A program made the position numbers and the translations under genes. Below the pieces are notes generated by a model. It was not told the DNA's origin. It searched no databases and saw nothing but the letters and a program-made list of their open reading frames with translations. From Robertmurraya siralis (GTDB lineage Bacteria; Bacillota; Bacilli; Bacillales; Cytobacillaceae), in contig NZ_SWLZ01000014.1 of NCBI RefSeq assembly GCF_005502275.1, positions 56,246 to 120,245 of the forward strand: a DNA stretch of 64,000 bases, written 5' to 3'. Each line of letters opens with the position of its first letter. The first letter of the stretch is position 1. Below are positions 8,766-17,557 of this stretch, piece by piece.

Positions 8766-8786
8766 AAATCGTAAACATTACGCTTT
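8766..8786 (+). promoter_or_regulatory. Zur box upstream of znuA
   Basis: The core TCGTAAACATTACGC, with AAA and TTT flanks, differs from the Zur consensus at about two positions. It sits 30 bases before the znuA start. A second Zur site inside the cluster suggests znuA-znuC-znuB can be transcribed separately from the zinT-like gene. Confidence 0.75.
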
Positions 8787-8815
8787 AAGTGGTGTTGATA
8801 AAGAGGGGACTAGAA

Positions 8816-10450
8816 ATGAAAAAAAATAGGTTACTAGCCATTTCCTTAATTTTAATAGTGAGTACTTTTCTTTTTGGTTGTCAAAAGGAAGAGAACTCCT
8901 CAGATAAAAAGATTTCCGTGGTAACATCGTTTTACCCAATGTATGAATTTGCACAGCAAGTAGGAGGAGAGCGGGCGGACGTAACTTTAATGGTCTCTGC
9001 TGGAGAAGATGCCCATCATTATGAACCAAGTGCTAAAGATGTGGCGCGTGTTAATGAAGCAGATGTATTTGTTTATAGCAGTGAAGAAATGGAGCATTGG
9101 GTAGACAGTTTATTAAAAACGACTGAGAATGATAAACTTGTAGTTGCTCGTACAGCAGACGGAGTAGATTCCGGTGATGATCATGGTGCTCATGAACACG
9201 ATGCCCAATTAGAGGGCGTAGAAAATGTGGAGATTCATGGTGTAGCTGACCATTATCATACTGGTGATATCGTTAAATTAACAGCGGAATTAGAGGGAAA
9301 TGTTGATTACGAGCATTGGCATTGGTATACACGCGCTAACGCTGATGAGGAATGGGTAACGGTACCGAATCAGGGAGGACCTCAGTTTGAATATGAAGCA
9401 ACAGGTGAAAGTTTCGAGGTTCAAGCGGTTTTATTTGATGATGCCCACAATGAATATGCAAAGTCAGCGCCAGTAGAAATTGTCATCAATGATCATGGTC
9501 ATGATCATGACGATAAGGCTGATCACGAACATGGTAATGAAGCCGAACACGACGAAAGTCATGATCACGAACATGGCGAAGAAGATGGCCATGATCATGA
9601 TCACGGTGCTGAAGATGAGCATCATGAGCATGGAAACGATGCTGCAGCTGGCACGATCGAAATTGTAGGCCGCGCTGATCACTATCATACAGGAGATGTT
9701 GTTACACTTGTTGCTGAGCTTAAGGAAGAAGTAGACTATGAACATTGGCATTGGTATACACGTACAAGCGAAAATGAAGAATGGGAAGTAGTGTCTGGCC
9801 AGGAAAGCGATCATTTTGAATATAAAACGACTGGCGAGAGCTTCGAAATAATGGCAGTTCTTTATGATGATGATCATCATACATTTGCAGAATCCGAACC
9901 GATTGCAATTGTCATTGATGACCATGAAAATCACGATCCACATATTTGGTTGGACCCAGTATTGGCACAAGAGCAAGTTAAAGTGATTCGTGATGCTTTC
10001 ATTGAAGCTGATCCTGACGGAAAAGAAGTTTATGAAAAAAATGCAGAAGCATTTATTAATGAACTGCAAGCATTGCATGAAGAATATGAGGCTGCACTTA
10101 AAGATGCTAAAGAGCGTGTCTTTGTCGTGCAACACCAAGCATTTGGTTACCTTGCTAAACGATATGATTTAGAGCAGATTGCTGTTGGCGGCTTATCTAC
10201 AGAAGTGGAACCAAGTCCATCCAGAATTGCAGAAATTGGAGAGCTGGTAAAAGAATATGGTGTACCAGTCATCTATTATCAACAAGGAGCCAATTCAGCA
10301 ATTGCGGAAACTGTCGCGAACGAAACAGGTACAAAAACAGCTATTCTCTATGATTTAGAGGTGCTGTCGAAAGAGTTGCAAGAAAAAGACTTAGGCTACG
10401 TGGAAGCAATGCGTGAAAATCTGAAGTCTTTACAGTTAAGTGTTCAATAA
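8816..10450 (+). CDS. znuA: Zinc ABC transporter substrate-binding lipoprotein with two inserted modules
   Basis: A 544-residue ZnuA/AdcA-type cluster-A1 binding protein; typical members are near 300-330 residues. It has lipobox LFGC (Cys22) and zinc ligands in EDAHHYEP, DPHIWLDP and VVQHQAFGY. The excess length is an insertion in the His-rich loop between the first and second lobes: module 1 (about 137-226), a His/Asp/Glu-rich linker (226-275) and module 2 (280-369). Both modules carry ADHYHTGD and YEHWHWYTR and match the module in the zinT-like protein. The start at 8816 follows GAGGGG by 8 bases. Delivery of zinc to ZnuBC is expected from family and neighbours. Confidence 0.93.
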   Translation: MKKNRLLAISLILIVSTFLFGCQKEENSSDKKISVVTSFYPMYEFAQQVGGERADVTLMVSAGEDAHHYEPSAKDVARVNEADVFVYSSEEMEHWVDSLLKTTENDKLVVARTADGVDSGDDHGAHEHDAQLEGVENVEIHGVADHYHTGDIVKLTAELEGNVDYEHWHWYTRANADEEWVTVPNQGGPQFEYEATGESFEVQAVLFDDAHNEYAKSAPVEIVINDHGHDHDDKADHEHGNEAEHDESHDHEHGEEDGHDHDHGAEDEHHEHGNDAAAGTIEIVGRADHYHTGDVVTLVAELKEEVDYEHWHWYTRTSENEEWEVVSGQESDHFEYKTTGESFEIMAVLYDDDHHTFAESEPIAIVIDDHENHDPHIWLDPVLAQEQVKVIRDAFIEADPDGKEVYEKNAEAFINELQALHEEYEAALKDAKERVFVVQHQAFGYLAKRYDLEQIAVGGLSTEVEPSPSRIAEIGELVKEYGVPVIYYQQGANSAIAETVANETGTKTAILYDLEVLSKELQEKDLGYVEAMRENLKSLQLSVQ

Positions 10451-10537
10451 TTAGGGGTCGCTTTGAAAGAATAAAATAAGCAATATTTCCTTAATGAGTA
10501 AGTAAGGATTGATTAATAATAGAAGAAAGGTCGCATA

Positions 10538-11248
10538 ATGGTGCATTATATCGAAGTAGAGAAACTTGCCTTTCATTATCAAGATGAGCCAGTATTAGAG
10601 AATATTTCGTTTGAGGTTGACCCGGAGGATTTTGTCATGCTGACAGGAGAAAACGGTGCAGCAAAAACAACTCTGTTAAGAAACATTTTGGGTCTACTGA
10701 AACCATCGAGAGGAAGCGTCAGGCTCTCACCGGTGAATTGCTCTGGTGAGAAACTGGTGGTTGGCTATGTTTCTCAGCAAATTGCTTCCTTTAATACCGG
10801 TTTCCCAAGCACTGTTCTGGAACTGGTGCAATCTGGTCGTTATCAAAGAGGCAAATGGTTTAAAAGATTGGATAAAGATGATAAAGAGCATGTACGTCGT
10901 TCGCTAGAATCAGTGGGGATGTGGGAGATGCGTAATAGAAAGATCGGAGAGCTGTCAGGTGGGCAAAAGCAACGCATTGCGATTGCCCGCGTATTTGCAG
11001 CAGATCCTGATTTATTTATTCTCGATGAACCTACAACAGGCATGGATGTGCAAGCCCGAGAGGAATTTTATAATTTATTAAGGCACAATTGTATGGAGCA
11101 TGGTAAGGGAATCTTGATGGTTACACATGATCATGAAGAAATACGCCATTACGCTAGTAAACATATTGAGCTGGTACGGAAGGAGGACTCCCCTTGGAGA
11201 TGTTTTTCTATGGATTCATGCAAAGAGCTTTCCAAGCCTCATTCCTGA
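10538..11248 (+). CDS. znuC: Zinc ABC transporter ATP-binding protein
   Basis: A 236-residue ATPase with Walker A GENGAAKTT, signature LSGGQKQR, Walker B LFILDEPTTGMD and the switch in VTHDHEE. The Walker A has Ala where most ABC proteins have Gly; as far as I recall this is usual in Gram-positive ZnuC/AdcC proteins, so it is not a defect. The C-terminal tail contains PWRCF, also typical of that subgroup. The gene lies 87 bases after znuA and overlaps znuB by 55 bases, which fixes its role in zinc import. Confidence 0.92.
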   Translation: MVHYIEVEKLAFHYQDEPVLENISFEVDPEDFVMLTGENGAAKTTLLRNILGLLKPSRGSVRLSPVNCSGEKLVVGYVSQQIASFNTGFPSTVLELVQSGRYQRGKWFKRLDKDDKEHVRRSLESVGMWEMRNRKIGELSGGQKQRIAIARVFAADPDLFILDEPTTGMDVQAREEFYNLLRHNCMEHGKGILMVTHDHEEIRHYASKHIELVRKEDSPWRCFSMDSCKELSKPHS

Positions 11249-12039
11249 TTTCTTTAATAGCACCAATACTGGGCCTGTTTCTGATTTTACGCAGGCAATC
11301 TTTAATGGCCGATACATTATCCCATATTTCCTTAGCGGGTGTAGCACTGGGTTTGCTCATTGGTGTTAATCCGACATGGACCAATCTTTTAGTGGTAATC
11401 GTGATTGCAACATTGCTTGAATATTTACGGCAAATATATCGCACGTATTCAGAGATTTCAATTGCAATTTTAATGTCTGCTGGAATGGCATTAGCACTTG
11501 TATTGATGGGTATAAATGACGGTGGAGTGACACTGAGTATGACGCAGTTTTTATTCGGGTCCATTGTCACCATTAATGAACAACAGATTTGGTTATTGTT
11601 GGTATTAACTGCTATTGTTGGCTTACTATATTTGATTTTTCGAAAACCGATGTATGTTCTTACATTTGATGAAGAGACAGCTTTTACGGTAGGTTTACCA
11701 ATTAAAACGATGTCGATTTTATTTAATGTCTTAACAGGAGTAACAATTGCGGTAATCATGCCAATAGTTGGCGCTTTGCTTGTATCAGCGATTATTATTT
11801 TGCCTGCTGCTATCTCGCTGCGATTAAGCAAAAGCTTCAATGGAGTTATTTTGATTGGTATTGTGATTGCACTAGTTGGGATGTTGAGTGGTTTAGCCGT
11901 TTCTTATGAAATAGGAACTCCTCCAGGAGCGACAATCACATTAATTTTAATGATCATTTTTGCTGTCATCACCCTTTTAAAATACAGCTTGCGTCATATT
12001 CAATTAGAGCGGCTATATAAGAAAACTGATATGTCATGA
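11194..12039 (+). CDS. znuB: Zinc ABC transporter permease
   Basis: A 281-residue ABC-3 family permease with about eight hydrophobic helices. The TTG at 11194 lies 7 bases after AAGGAGGA, so it is taken as the start; an ATG two codons later is too far from that site. The start lies inside the 3' end of znuC, implying coupled translation. It would form the membrane channel for zinc together with ZnuA and ZnuC. Confidence 0.9.
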   Translation: MEMFFYGFMQRAFQASFLISLIAPILGLFLILRRQSLMADTLSHISLAGVALGLLIGVNPTWTNLLVVIVIATLLEYLRQIYRTYSEISIAILMSAGMALALVLMGINDGGVTLSMTQFLFGSIVTINEQQIWLLLVLTAIVGLLYLIFRKPMYVLTFDEETAFTVGLPIKTMSILFNVLTGVTIAVIMPIVGALLVSAIIILPAAISLRLSKSFNGVILIGIVIALVGMLSGLAVSYEIGTPPGATITLILMIIFAVITLLKYSLRHIQLERLYKKTDMS

Positions 12040-12400
12040 TAGCAGAGATGCATCCTCAATTCATTTTGTAGATAAAACATAGATTTGGTTGCATAATTAA
12101 CATCAATCGATATTAACAGCTTAATTTATTTATATAACAGTCCCTTTCATTCAGTCGTCCAACTGTAAATGGAGGGGATTTGTTGTGTTTTTAGGAAGAA
12201 GTCTGCATTAACTATGTGCCTCACAATTATAAGAGATAGGTGTTTTTTTTATGAAAGAAGGAAACTGTCAGTGGAAAAGGACTTTCTACTGAATAAGTCT
12301 TTAGAGAAATATCTTTTGCTTGAGATATTGCAGATTGCTTGAATGGAACTGTTCTTCTTTGACACAATATCACTAAGATGATAGGAAGGAGTGAAGGTAC
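12040..12400. other. Intergenic stretch between znuB and yhfK
   Basis: No open frame of note, no strong hairpin and no clear terminator for the zinc operon. A weak TTGACA near 12359 could serve yhfK but lacks a good -10. Confidence 0.4.
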
Positions 12401-13048
12401 ATGAACGTATTTTTAATTGGAGCAAATGGTCAAGTTGGTAAGCATATTGTCCAATTGTTATCAGATAGCAGCGATCATACGGTCAGAGCTATGGTTCGAA
12501 ATGAGGAACAGGCGATTCAACTTAAGCAATCAGGTGTTGACACAGTTGTGGCAAGTTTGGAAGGCAGTGTTGATGAGCTTGCAGCGGCGATGAGTGGCTC
12601 AGATGCTGTCATCTTCACAGCAGGATCTGGAAGCAAGACAGGGTTTGACAAAACACTGCTTGTTGATTTGGACGGTGCAGTCAAATCAATGGAAGCTGCG
12701 GAGAAAGTAGGAGCAAAACGTTACATTATGGTCAGCGCCCTCCAAGCGCAGAACAGAGAAAGCTGGAAGAATAGTCCGATTAAGCCTTATATGGTGGCGA
12801 AGCATTATGCTGATCGCATGTTAATAGCCAGCGGTCTGAATTACACGATTGTAAAACCTGGCCTCCTAACGAACGATCCTGGTAATGGGAGGGTGCAGGC
12901 GAGTGCGACTTTATCTGGTGGCGCTATTCCACGAGAGGATGTGGCAAAGACAGTTGTGGCTACTTTAATTGAGAAAAATACATATCGCCGTTCATTTGAT
13001 CTATTGTCTGGAGATATGGATGTCCATGAGGCTTTAAAGCTCCTTTAA
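12401..13048 (+). CDS. yhfK: Atypical short-chain dehydrogenase, NAD(P)-binding (YhfK-like)
   Basis: A 215-residue Rossmann protein with the N-terminal dinucleotide motif GANGQVGKHI and the SDR-like segments VSALQAQ and PYMVAKHYAD. Length and sequence fit Bacillus YhfK, an NmrA/atypical SDR relative with no established substrate. AAGGAGTGA lies before the ATG. It stands alone and is followed by a clear terminator. Confidence 0.85.
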   Translation: MNVFLIGANGQVGKHIVQLLSDSSDHTVRAMVRNEEQAIQLKQSGVDTVVASLEGSVDELAAAMSGSDAVIFTAGSGSKTGFDKTLLVDLDGAVKSMEAAEKVGAKRYIMVSALQAQNRESWKNSPIKPYMVAKHYADRMLIASGLNYTIVKPGLLTNDPGNGRVQASATLSGGAIPREDVAKTVVATLIEKNTYRRSFDLLSGDMDVHEALKLL

Positions 13049-13125
13049 TGAATGATTTTTTTAATGGGTGTATATGTTTTATTTTTAATGGATGAGGCAG
13101 AAATTTTATTTGTTTCAAAAAGTGT

Positions 13126-13173
13126 GCAAGGTGAATTTGAGTATCTTTAAAATTTACCTTGCTTTATTGTTTT
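13126..13173 (+). terminator. Intrinsic terminator of yhfK
   Basis: Stem GCAAGGTGAATTT (13126-13138) pairs with AAATTTACCTTGC (13150-13162) with one mismatch, followed by TTTATTGTTTT. Confidence 0.8.
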
Positions 13174-13176
13174 AGA

Positions 13177-13223
13177 CTGTAGGCAAACTCTCGATGAAAT
13201 CAAAGTTTGCCTACAGTTATTTT
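13177..13223 (+). terminator. Second hairpin after yhfK
   Basis: A perfect 13-bp stem, CTGTAGGCAAACT (13177-13189) and AGTTTGCCTACAG (13204-13216), then TTATTTT. It is either a back-up terminator or the end of an older transcript. Confidence 0.6.
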
Positions 13224-13458
13224 GATCTCTGGTATTTATTAAGTGTTACGTAGAGGTTATAGAACCATAATGCAAGAGTCACAGTAAGAACCAGTCCTTC
13301 AATCTTTACAATCTATGATGAGTAAAGTTCGGGGGGTAGTGCCTATAATTTTCCTAAATCGAAAGAAGAAGACTTTCTATTTGCTCTTCTAAAAGGATAG
13401 GAATTTAAAAAGTCTGTAAGAAAATTTAACAAAAATATTTACAATTTAAAAAATATTG

Positions 13459-13480
13459 ATTATTCTATAAAAAGAATAAT
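13459..13480. promoter_or_regulatory. Inverted repeat upstream of rpiR-type gene
   Basis: ATTATTCT (13459-13466) and AGAATAAT (13473-13480) form a perfect 8-bp palindrome about 60 bases before the regulator. It sits in an AT-rich promoter region and is a candidate operator for the RpiR-type regulator itself. Nothing else is evident between 13224 and 13540. Confidence 0.4.
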
Positions 13481-13539
13481 TTAATTCTCTTTTTTAAATA
13501 AAAGAATGATTACATCCTACTTATAAAGGGGGAATATAA

Positions 13540-14385
13540 ATGCGGATAGAGGATTTACTTAGAGAAAATTATCAAAATCTATCAAAGGGACAAAAAAAAG
13601 TCGCTGACTTATTATTAAGAGATATAGTCGGGTTCAGTATGTCAACAGCTTCACAAATCGCAAAGCAGGCTGAAGTCAGTGAAACAACTGTCATTCGATT
13701 ATCTTATGCCCTGGATTTTGAGAGTTTTTCTCAAATGCAAAAACAAATTCAAAAGGAGTATTTGCTGCGAATCGAACAGCACGGGAATTCCGTTGGAGAA
13801 GAACCGAAAGATCATCTGGATTTTATCGATACTTTGATAGAGCAAGAAATTGAAATTCTTACAACATTAAGGAGTAAATTGGATATAAGTCAATATTGGC
13901 AAGCAATTGATGAAATAATGACAGCGGATGAAGTTCATCTCGTTGGATATAGAGCATCATATCCTGCTGCTTATTGGTTGTACTTAAAATTGAATATGTT
14001 AAGAAAAAATGTATATATGATTTCTTCGAAAAATTGTTACCCCGAAGATTTATTAATTGAATCAAATAAAAAAATTGTCTTTATTTTTATCTCGTTTCCA
14101 AGATATGTGGCACAAAGTTTAGAAATTGCGGAGACAGTGAAGGAACAAGGGGCAAAACTCATCACGATTACGGATCATCCACTTTCTCCTATTTCCCGCA
14201 TCTCAAATATTAGCTTCACAACTCAAATACATGCCAACTCAGAGAATTTTATCCCGATCAGCTCAGTTTTGAGTTTGTTGAATATCATTACAACTGGAAT
14301 TGAAAAAAAGTATGAAAGGGAAGTGATGCAAAGAGTTGAGAATATACAAAACATCTACAAAGAAAAGGACTATTTTCTTGAGTAG
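13540..14385 (+). CDS. RpiR/MurR-family transcriptional regulator (HTH + SIS)
   Basis: A 281-residue protein. The N-terminal HTH_6 domain (about 1-75) contains QIAKQAEVSETTVIRL. The C-terminal SIS sugar-isomerase domain (about 120-260) has VHLVGYRAS and IFISFPRYV. SIS domains in this family bind phosphosugars or related catabolites. The gene precedes a RidA gene and a peptide transporter on the same strand, so it probably controls them. A good AAAGGGGGAA site precedes the ATG. The ligand is unknown. Confidence 0.85.
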   Translation: MRIEDLLRENYQNLSKGQKKVADLLLRDIVGFSMSTASQIAKQAEVSETTVIRLSYALDFESFSQMQKQIQKEYLLRIEQHGNSVGEEPKDHLDFIDTLIEQEIEILTTLRSKLDISQYWQAIDEIMTADEVHLVGYRASYPAAYWLYLKLNMLRKNVYMISSKNCYPEDLLIESNKKIVFIFISFPRYVAQSLEIAETVKEQGAKLITITDHPLSPISRISNISFTTQIHANSENFIPISSVLSLLNIITTGIEKKYEREVMQRVENIQNIYKEKDYFLE

Positions 14386-14490
14386 TTCTAGAGGTAACTA
14401 AAAAGGCTCCACGGTTAGTACAATTACAGCAATTTATAGCTATTCCAGAAACTATAATAATAAAAAATGAAAGAGGGCAAAGAAAATCAA

Positions 14491-14874
14491 ATGGAAGCGA
14501 TTACAACAAAAAATGCACCACAAGCATTGGGACCTTATTCCCAAGCGATAAAAGTTGGGGAATATTTATTTCTATCTGGGCAAATACCAATTAATCCCGC
14601 GAGTAATAAAGTGGAAGCAGTTGGTATAAAAGAACAAACGAGACAAGTAATGGACAATATTCGCTCAATTCTAGAGAGTGACGAATTAGGATTGGAGAAT
14701 ATTGTGAAAACCACGATTTTTATAACCGACATGGAACAATTTTCAATTGTTAATGAGGAGTACGGCGCAATTCTTGGGTCACACCGCCCGGCAAGATCTA
14801 CTATTGAGGTAAGTCGACTGCCAAAGGATGTATTAATTGAAATTGAAGCAATCGCAACTTATGCTGTTCGCTAG
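14491..14874 (+). CDS. RidA/YjgF family enamine/imine deaminase
   Basis: A protein of about 127 residues with hallmark segments GPYSQAIKVGEYLFLSGQIP and RSTIEVSRLPKDVLIEIEAIA; the Arg and Glu of the RidA active site are present. RidA proteins hydrolyse reactive enamine/imine products of PLP enzymes or of amino-acid oxidation. An upstream in-frame ATG at 14467 has no ribosome site, so 14491 is preferred, although its own GAGGG is somewhat distant. Position between regulator and transporter suggests it clears an imine formed during catabolism of the imported compound. Confidence 0.85.
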   Translation: MEAITTKNAPQALGPYSQAIKVGEYLFLSGQIPINPASNKVEAVGIKEQTRQVMDNIRSILESDELGLENIVKTTIFITDMEQFSIVNEEYGAILGSHRPARSTIEVSRLPKDVLIEIEAIATYAVR

Positions 14875-14922
14875 TTTGCTAACTTGATATTTAAAGAACA
14901 TTTATTAATAGGGGGCGTAAAA

Positions 14923-16497
14923 ATGAAGAAAAAATGGTCTTTTAAGTTAGGATTCATCCTGTTTATTTCCATAATTTTATTAATTGGTTGCAGCTCGGGT
15001 AAAGAAACACAATCTGGAGAAAACGATAGTGACAAGACCGCACATGGTGGAACGCTAAAGTTAGCTTGGAATTCTCAGCCGCCGACCCTTGATACACATA
15101 CAACAAACACAAATGTAGTGCGTGACATTGCCAGACAAATATATGAAAACTTACTGACATTTGATGAAAACTATGAAATCATCCCGATGCTGGCTGAATC
15201 ATTTGAAGAAAGTGAAGATAGAAAGACAATTACTTTTAAGTTAAGACAAGGCGTTTTATTTCATAATGGGAAAGAAATGAAGGCAGAGGATGTTGTTGCA
15301 TCGATGACAAAATGGCAGCAAAACGGTACTGCGAAAGCGGAATTGGGGAATTCAAAATGGGAAGCTGTAGACGAATATACAGTTGTGCTACATGTAGAAA
15401 ACCCTTCTTTATCCGTGCTGTACAGACTTGCTGATGTCACGCAAACTGCTTCTATTATGCCCAAAGAGGTCATAGATGCAGCGGATGCAACCGGTGTCAA
15501 AGAATTTATCGGTACTGGTCCTTTTAAATTGGAAGAATGGAAGCATGATTCATATATTAGATTGACTAAATTTGATGATTATAAATCAGTAGATACTCCA
15601 ACAAGTGGTCTTGGAGGAAAGAAAGAAGCGTTAGTAGATGAAATTGTGATTAATTTTGTTCCAGATATTTCCACTCGAGTAAACGGAGTGATAAGTGGTG
15701 AGTATGACTACGCCTTTGAATTGCCTTTTGATAGCTATGAACAACTGAAAAATTCTCCAAATGTAGTGATAGATGTTTGGCCATATGGTTTTGAAACATT
15801 AGTGTTTAACAAAAAGGGAATTTTTCAAGATCTTAAACTGAGACAAGCGGTTAATCACGCGATAAATAATGAAGAATTATTATCATTGGCATTTACTGAT
15901 AAGGAATTTTATGGGCTTGAACCAGCTTATATGCGTCCCGAACAAAAGAATTGGTACACAAAGGCCGGGGAAGAAAATTACAATGTACACGATATTGATA
16001 AGGCAAAAATATTATTAGAAGAGGCAGATTATAAAGGTGAAGAAGTGACTATCTTAACAAGCAGTGATTACAAGTATCATTATGATGCTGCTGTTATTGC
16101 ACAACAATCGCTCGAAGAAATTGGAATGAAGGTAAAACTTGATGTAACGGATTGGGCAACATTACTAGAGCGCAGACAGGAGCCAGAAAGCTGGGACATC
16201 TTCTTTACTCAGTTTACGACAGTTGCGACGCCGCTTGCATATCCATTTTTAGAATCTAAAGTTGAATATCCAGGTTGGACGAACAGTCCAGAAATTGATC
16301 GATTAATCGGTGAGATTAGAAATGCTCCATCCCAAGAGGAAGCTACTGCAAAATTTGAACAATTGCAAGAGACTATTTGGACTGAATTACCGGTTATTAA
16401 TATTGGTATGACGAACTTTATTTCAAGCTTTTCGAATAAAGTGAAGGGATACTCTGAATTTATGGGTCCGATTTTTTGGAATACAAGTATAGAATGA
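14923..16497 (+). CDS. Peptide ABC transporter substrate-binding lipoprotein (family 5)
   Basis: A 524-residue SBP_bac_5 lipoprotein with signal peptide and lipobox LIGC (Cys about 23). Family features include GGTLKLAWNSQPPTLDTH near the mature N-terminus, IYENLLTFD, and FKLRQGVLFHNGKEMKAEDV. It should bind a di- or oligopeptide or similar ligand (nickel and glutathione binders are relatives). The ATG at 14923 follows AGGGGGCG. It is the first transporter gene, and a hairpin follows it that may raise its level relative to the permeases. Confidence 0.88.
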   Translation: MKKKWSFKLGFILFISIILLIGCSSGKETQSGENDSDKTAHGGTLKLAWNSQPPTLDTHTTNTNVVRDIARQIYENLLTFDENYEIIPMLAESFEESEDRKTITFKLRQGVLFHNGKEMKAEDVVASMTKWQQNGTAKAELGNSKWEAVDEYTVVLHVENPSLSVLYRLADVTQTASIMPKEVIDAADATGVKEFIGTGPFKLEEWKHDSYIRLTKFDDYKSVDTPTSGLGGKKEALVDEIVINFVPDISTRVNGVISGEYDYAFELPFDSYEQLKNSPNVVIDVWPYGFETLVFNKKGIFQDLKLRQAVNHAINNEELLSLAFTDKEFYGLEPAYMRPEQKNWYTKAGEENYNVHDIDKAKILLEEADYKGEEVTILTSSDYKYHYDAAVIAQQSLEEIGMKVKLDVTDWATLLERRQEPESWDIFFTQFTTVATPLAYPFLESKVEYPGWTNSPEIDRLIGEIRNAPSQEEATAKFEQLQETIWTELPVINIGMTNFISSFSNKVKGYSEFMGPIFWNTSIE

Positions 16498-16520
16498 TAA
16501 AAACATAGAATTTTTTGTAA

Positions 16521-16562
16521 AATTAGTACTCCTCTTATGTAGATGAAGAGGGGTACTAAATT
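16521..16562 (+). other. Hairpin between binding protein and permease genes
   Basis: AATTAGTACTCCTCTT (from 16521) pairs with AAGAGGGGTACTAAATT. No U-run follows; the next bases run into the dppB ribosome site. This suits an mRNA-stabilising stem that raises binding-protein expression, not a full terminator. Confidence 0.55.
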
Positions 16563-16585
16563 TAGATTTTGAAGGAGGAGTTCCT

Positions 16586-17539
16586 TTGAAGGCGTATATC
16601 ATCCAAAGGCTTTTATCTCTGATTCCGGTTATGTTAGTAGTAGCAGTTGTTGTTTTTTTTATCATTCATTTGACTCCTGGAGATCCCGCTGCCGTTATAC
16701 TTGGGCCGGATGCATCTATCGAAGAAGTCAATCATTTAAGAGAAGAAATGGGCTTGAATTTACCCATTTATGAGCAATTTTTGATTTGGATTACAAAAGT
16801 GGTTCAAGGTGATTTAGGTTGGTCCATTTATATGGATAAGCCGGTATTACAAGCGTTTTTGGAAAATTTAGCTCCTACTCTCTCATTAGCCCTTATGGCG
16901 CAAATTATTGCTATTTTAATATCCATTCCGGCAGGCATCATCGCTGCGACTAAGAGAGGAACGTTTACGGATCAGACTTTTATGATTATTTCACTGTTAG
17001 GAATTTCCGTTCCAAACTTTCTCTTGGCACTTTTGCTAGTGTTGGTATTTGCTATAAACTTTGCTTTGCTTCCCGTAGCAGGATTTCAGCCGTTAAGCAG
17101 CGGAATTTTACCGCATATACAATATTTAATTTTGCCCGCATTTGCGCTTGGAGCGATTCAAGCTGCATTAATAGCTAGAGTCACACGCTCTTCTATGCTG
17201 GATGTCTTAAATGCTAATTACATTAAAACAGCTCGTTCAAAAGGAGTTAAAAAGAATGTCGTTATTTTTAAACACGCTCTAAAAAATGCTTTCATCCCTA
17301 TTCTCACCGTAATAGGTCAAACCTTTGGCCAATTGATTGCAGGTGCTGTTGTGATTGAGACCGTGTTCAACATTCCGGGGATCGGCCAGTTAATTATAAA
17401 TGCCATTATGAGGAGAGACTTTGAAGTAATTCAGGGAACCATCCTGCTTATCGCATTTTCCTACGTAATAATAAACTTAATTGTCGATTTATTGTATGGA
17501 TTTTTTGATCCACGAGTTCGACTAAGTGCAAAGAATTGA
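16586..17539 (+). CDS. dppB: Peptide ABC transporter permease, DppB type
   Basis: A 317-residue permease with about six helices and the EAA loop (ARSKGVKKNVVIFKHALKNA). The start is TTG, placed 6 bases after GGAGG. N-terminal features (RLLSLIPVMLVVAVVVFF, LTPGDPA) are typical of DppB/OppB/GsiC. It pairs with the DppC-type protein just downstream. Confidence 0.88.
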   Translation: MKAYIIQRLLSLIPVMLVVAVVVFFIIHLTPGDPAAVILGPDASIEEVNHLREEMGLNLPIYEQFLIWITKVVQGDLGWSIYMDKPVLQAFLENLAPTLSLALMAQIIAILISIPAGIIAATKRGTFTDQTFMIISLLGISVPNFLLALLLVLVFAINFALLPVAGFQPLSSGILPHIQYLILPAFALGAIQAALIARVTRSSMLDVLNANYIKTARSKGVKKNVVIFKHALKNAFIPILTVIGQTFGQLIAGAVVIETVFNIPGIGQLIINAIMRRDFEVIQGTILLIAFSYVIINLIVDLLYGFFDPRVRLSAKN

Positions 17540-17557
17540 TTTCAAGGGGGGATGAAG

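Noticed and set aside
9480..9670. Clustered GATCATGATCAT sequence suggesting a DNA repeat array
   Set aside because: It is codon repetition for the His-rich loop of znuA, not a CRISPR or iteron array; spacing is irregular.
9464..10138. Long antisense open frame opposite znuA
   Set aside because: It is opposite His/Asp-rich codons (CAT/GAT) that read as Met/Ile on the other strand; composition is low-complexity and there is no ribosome site.
10640..10700. ZnuC Walker A reads GENGAAKTT, with Ala for the usual Gly
   Set aside because: As far as I recall this Ala is standard in Gram-positive ZnuC/AdcC proteins, so it is not a loss-of-function change.
11208..11840. 210-codon frame antisense to znuB
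   Set aside because: znuB has clear family features and the antisense frame has none.
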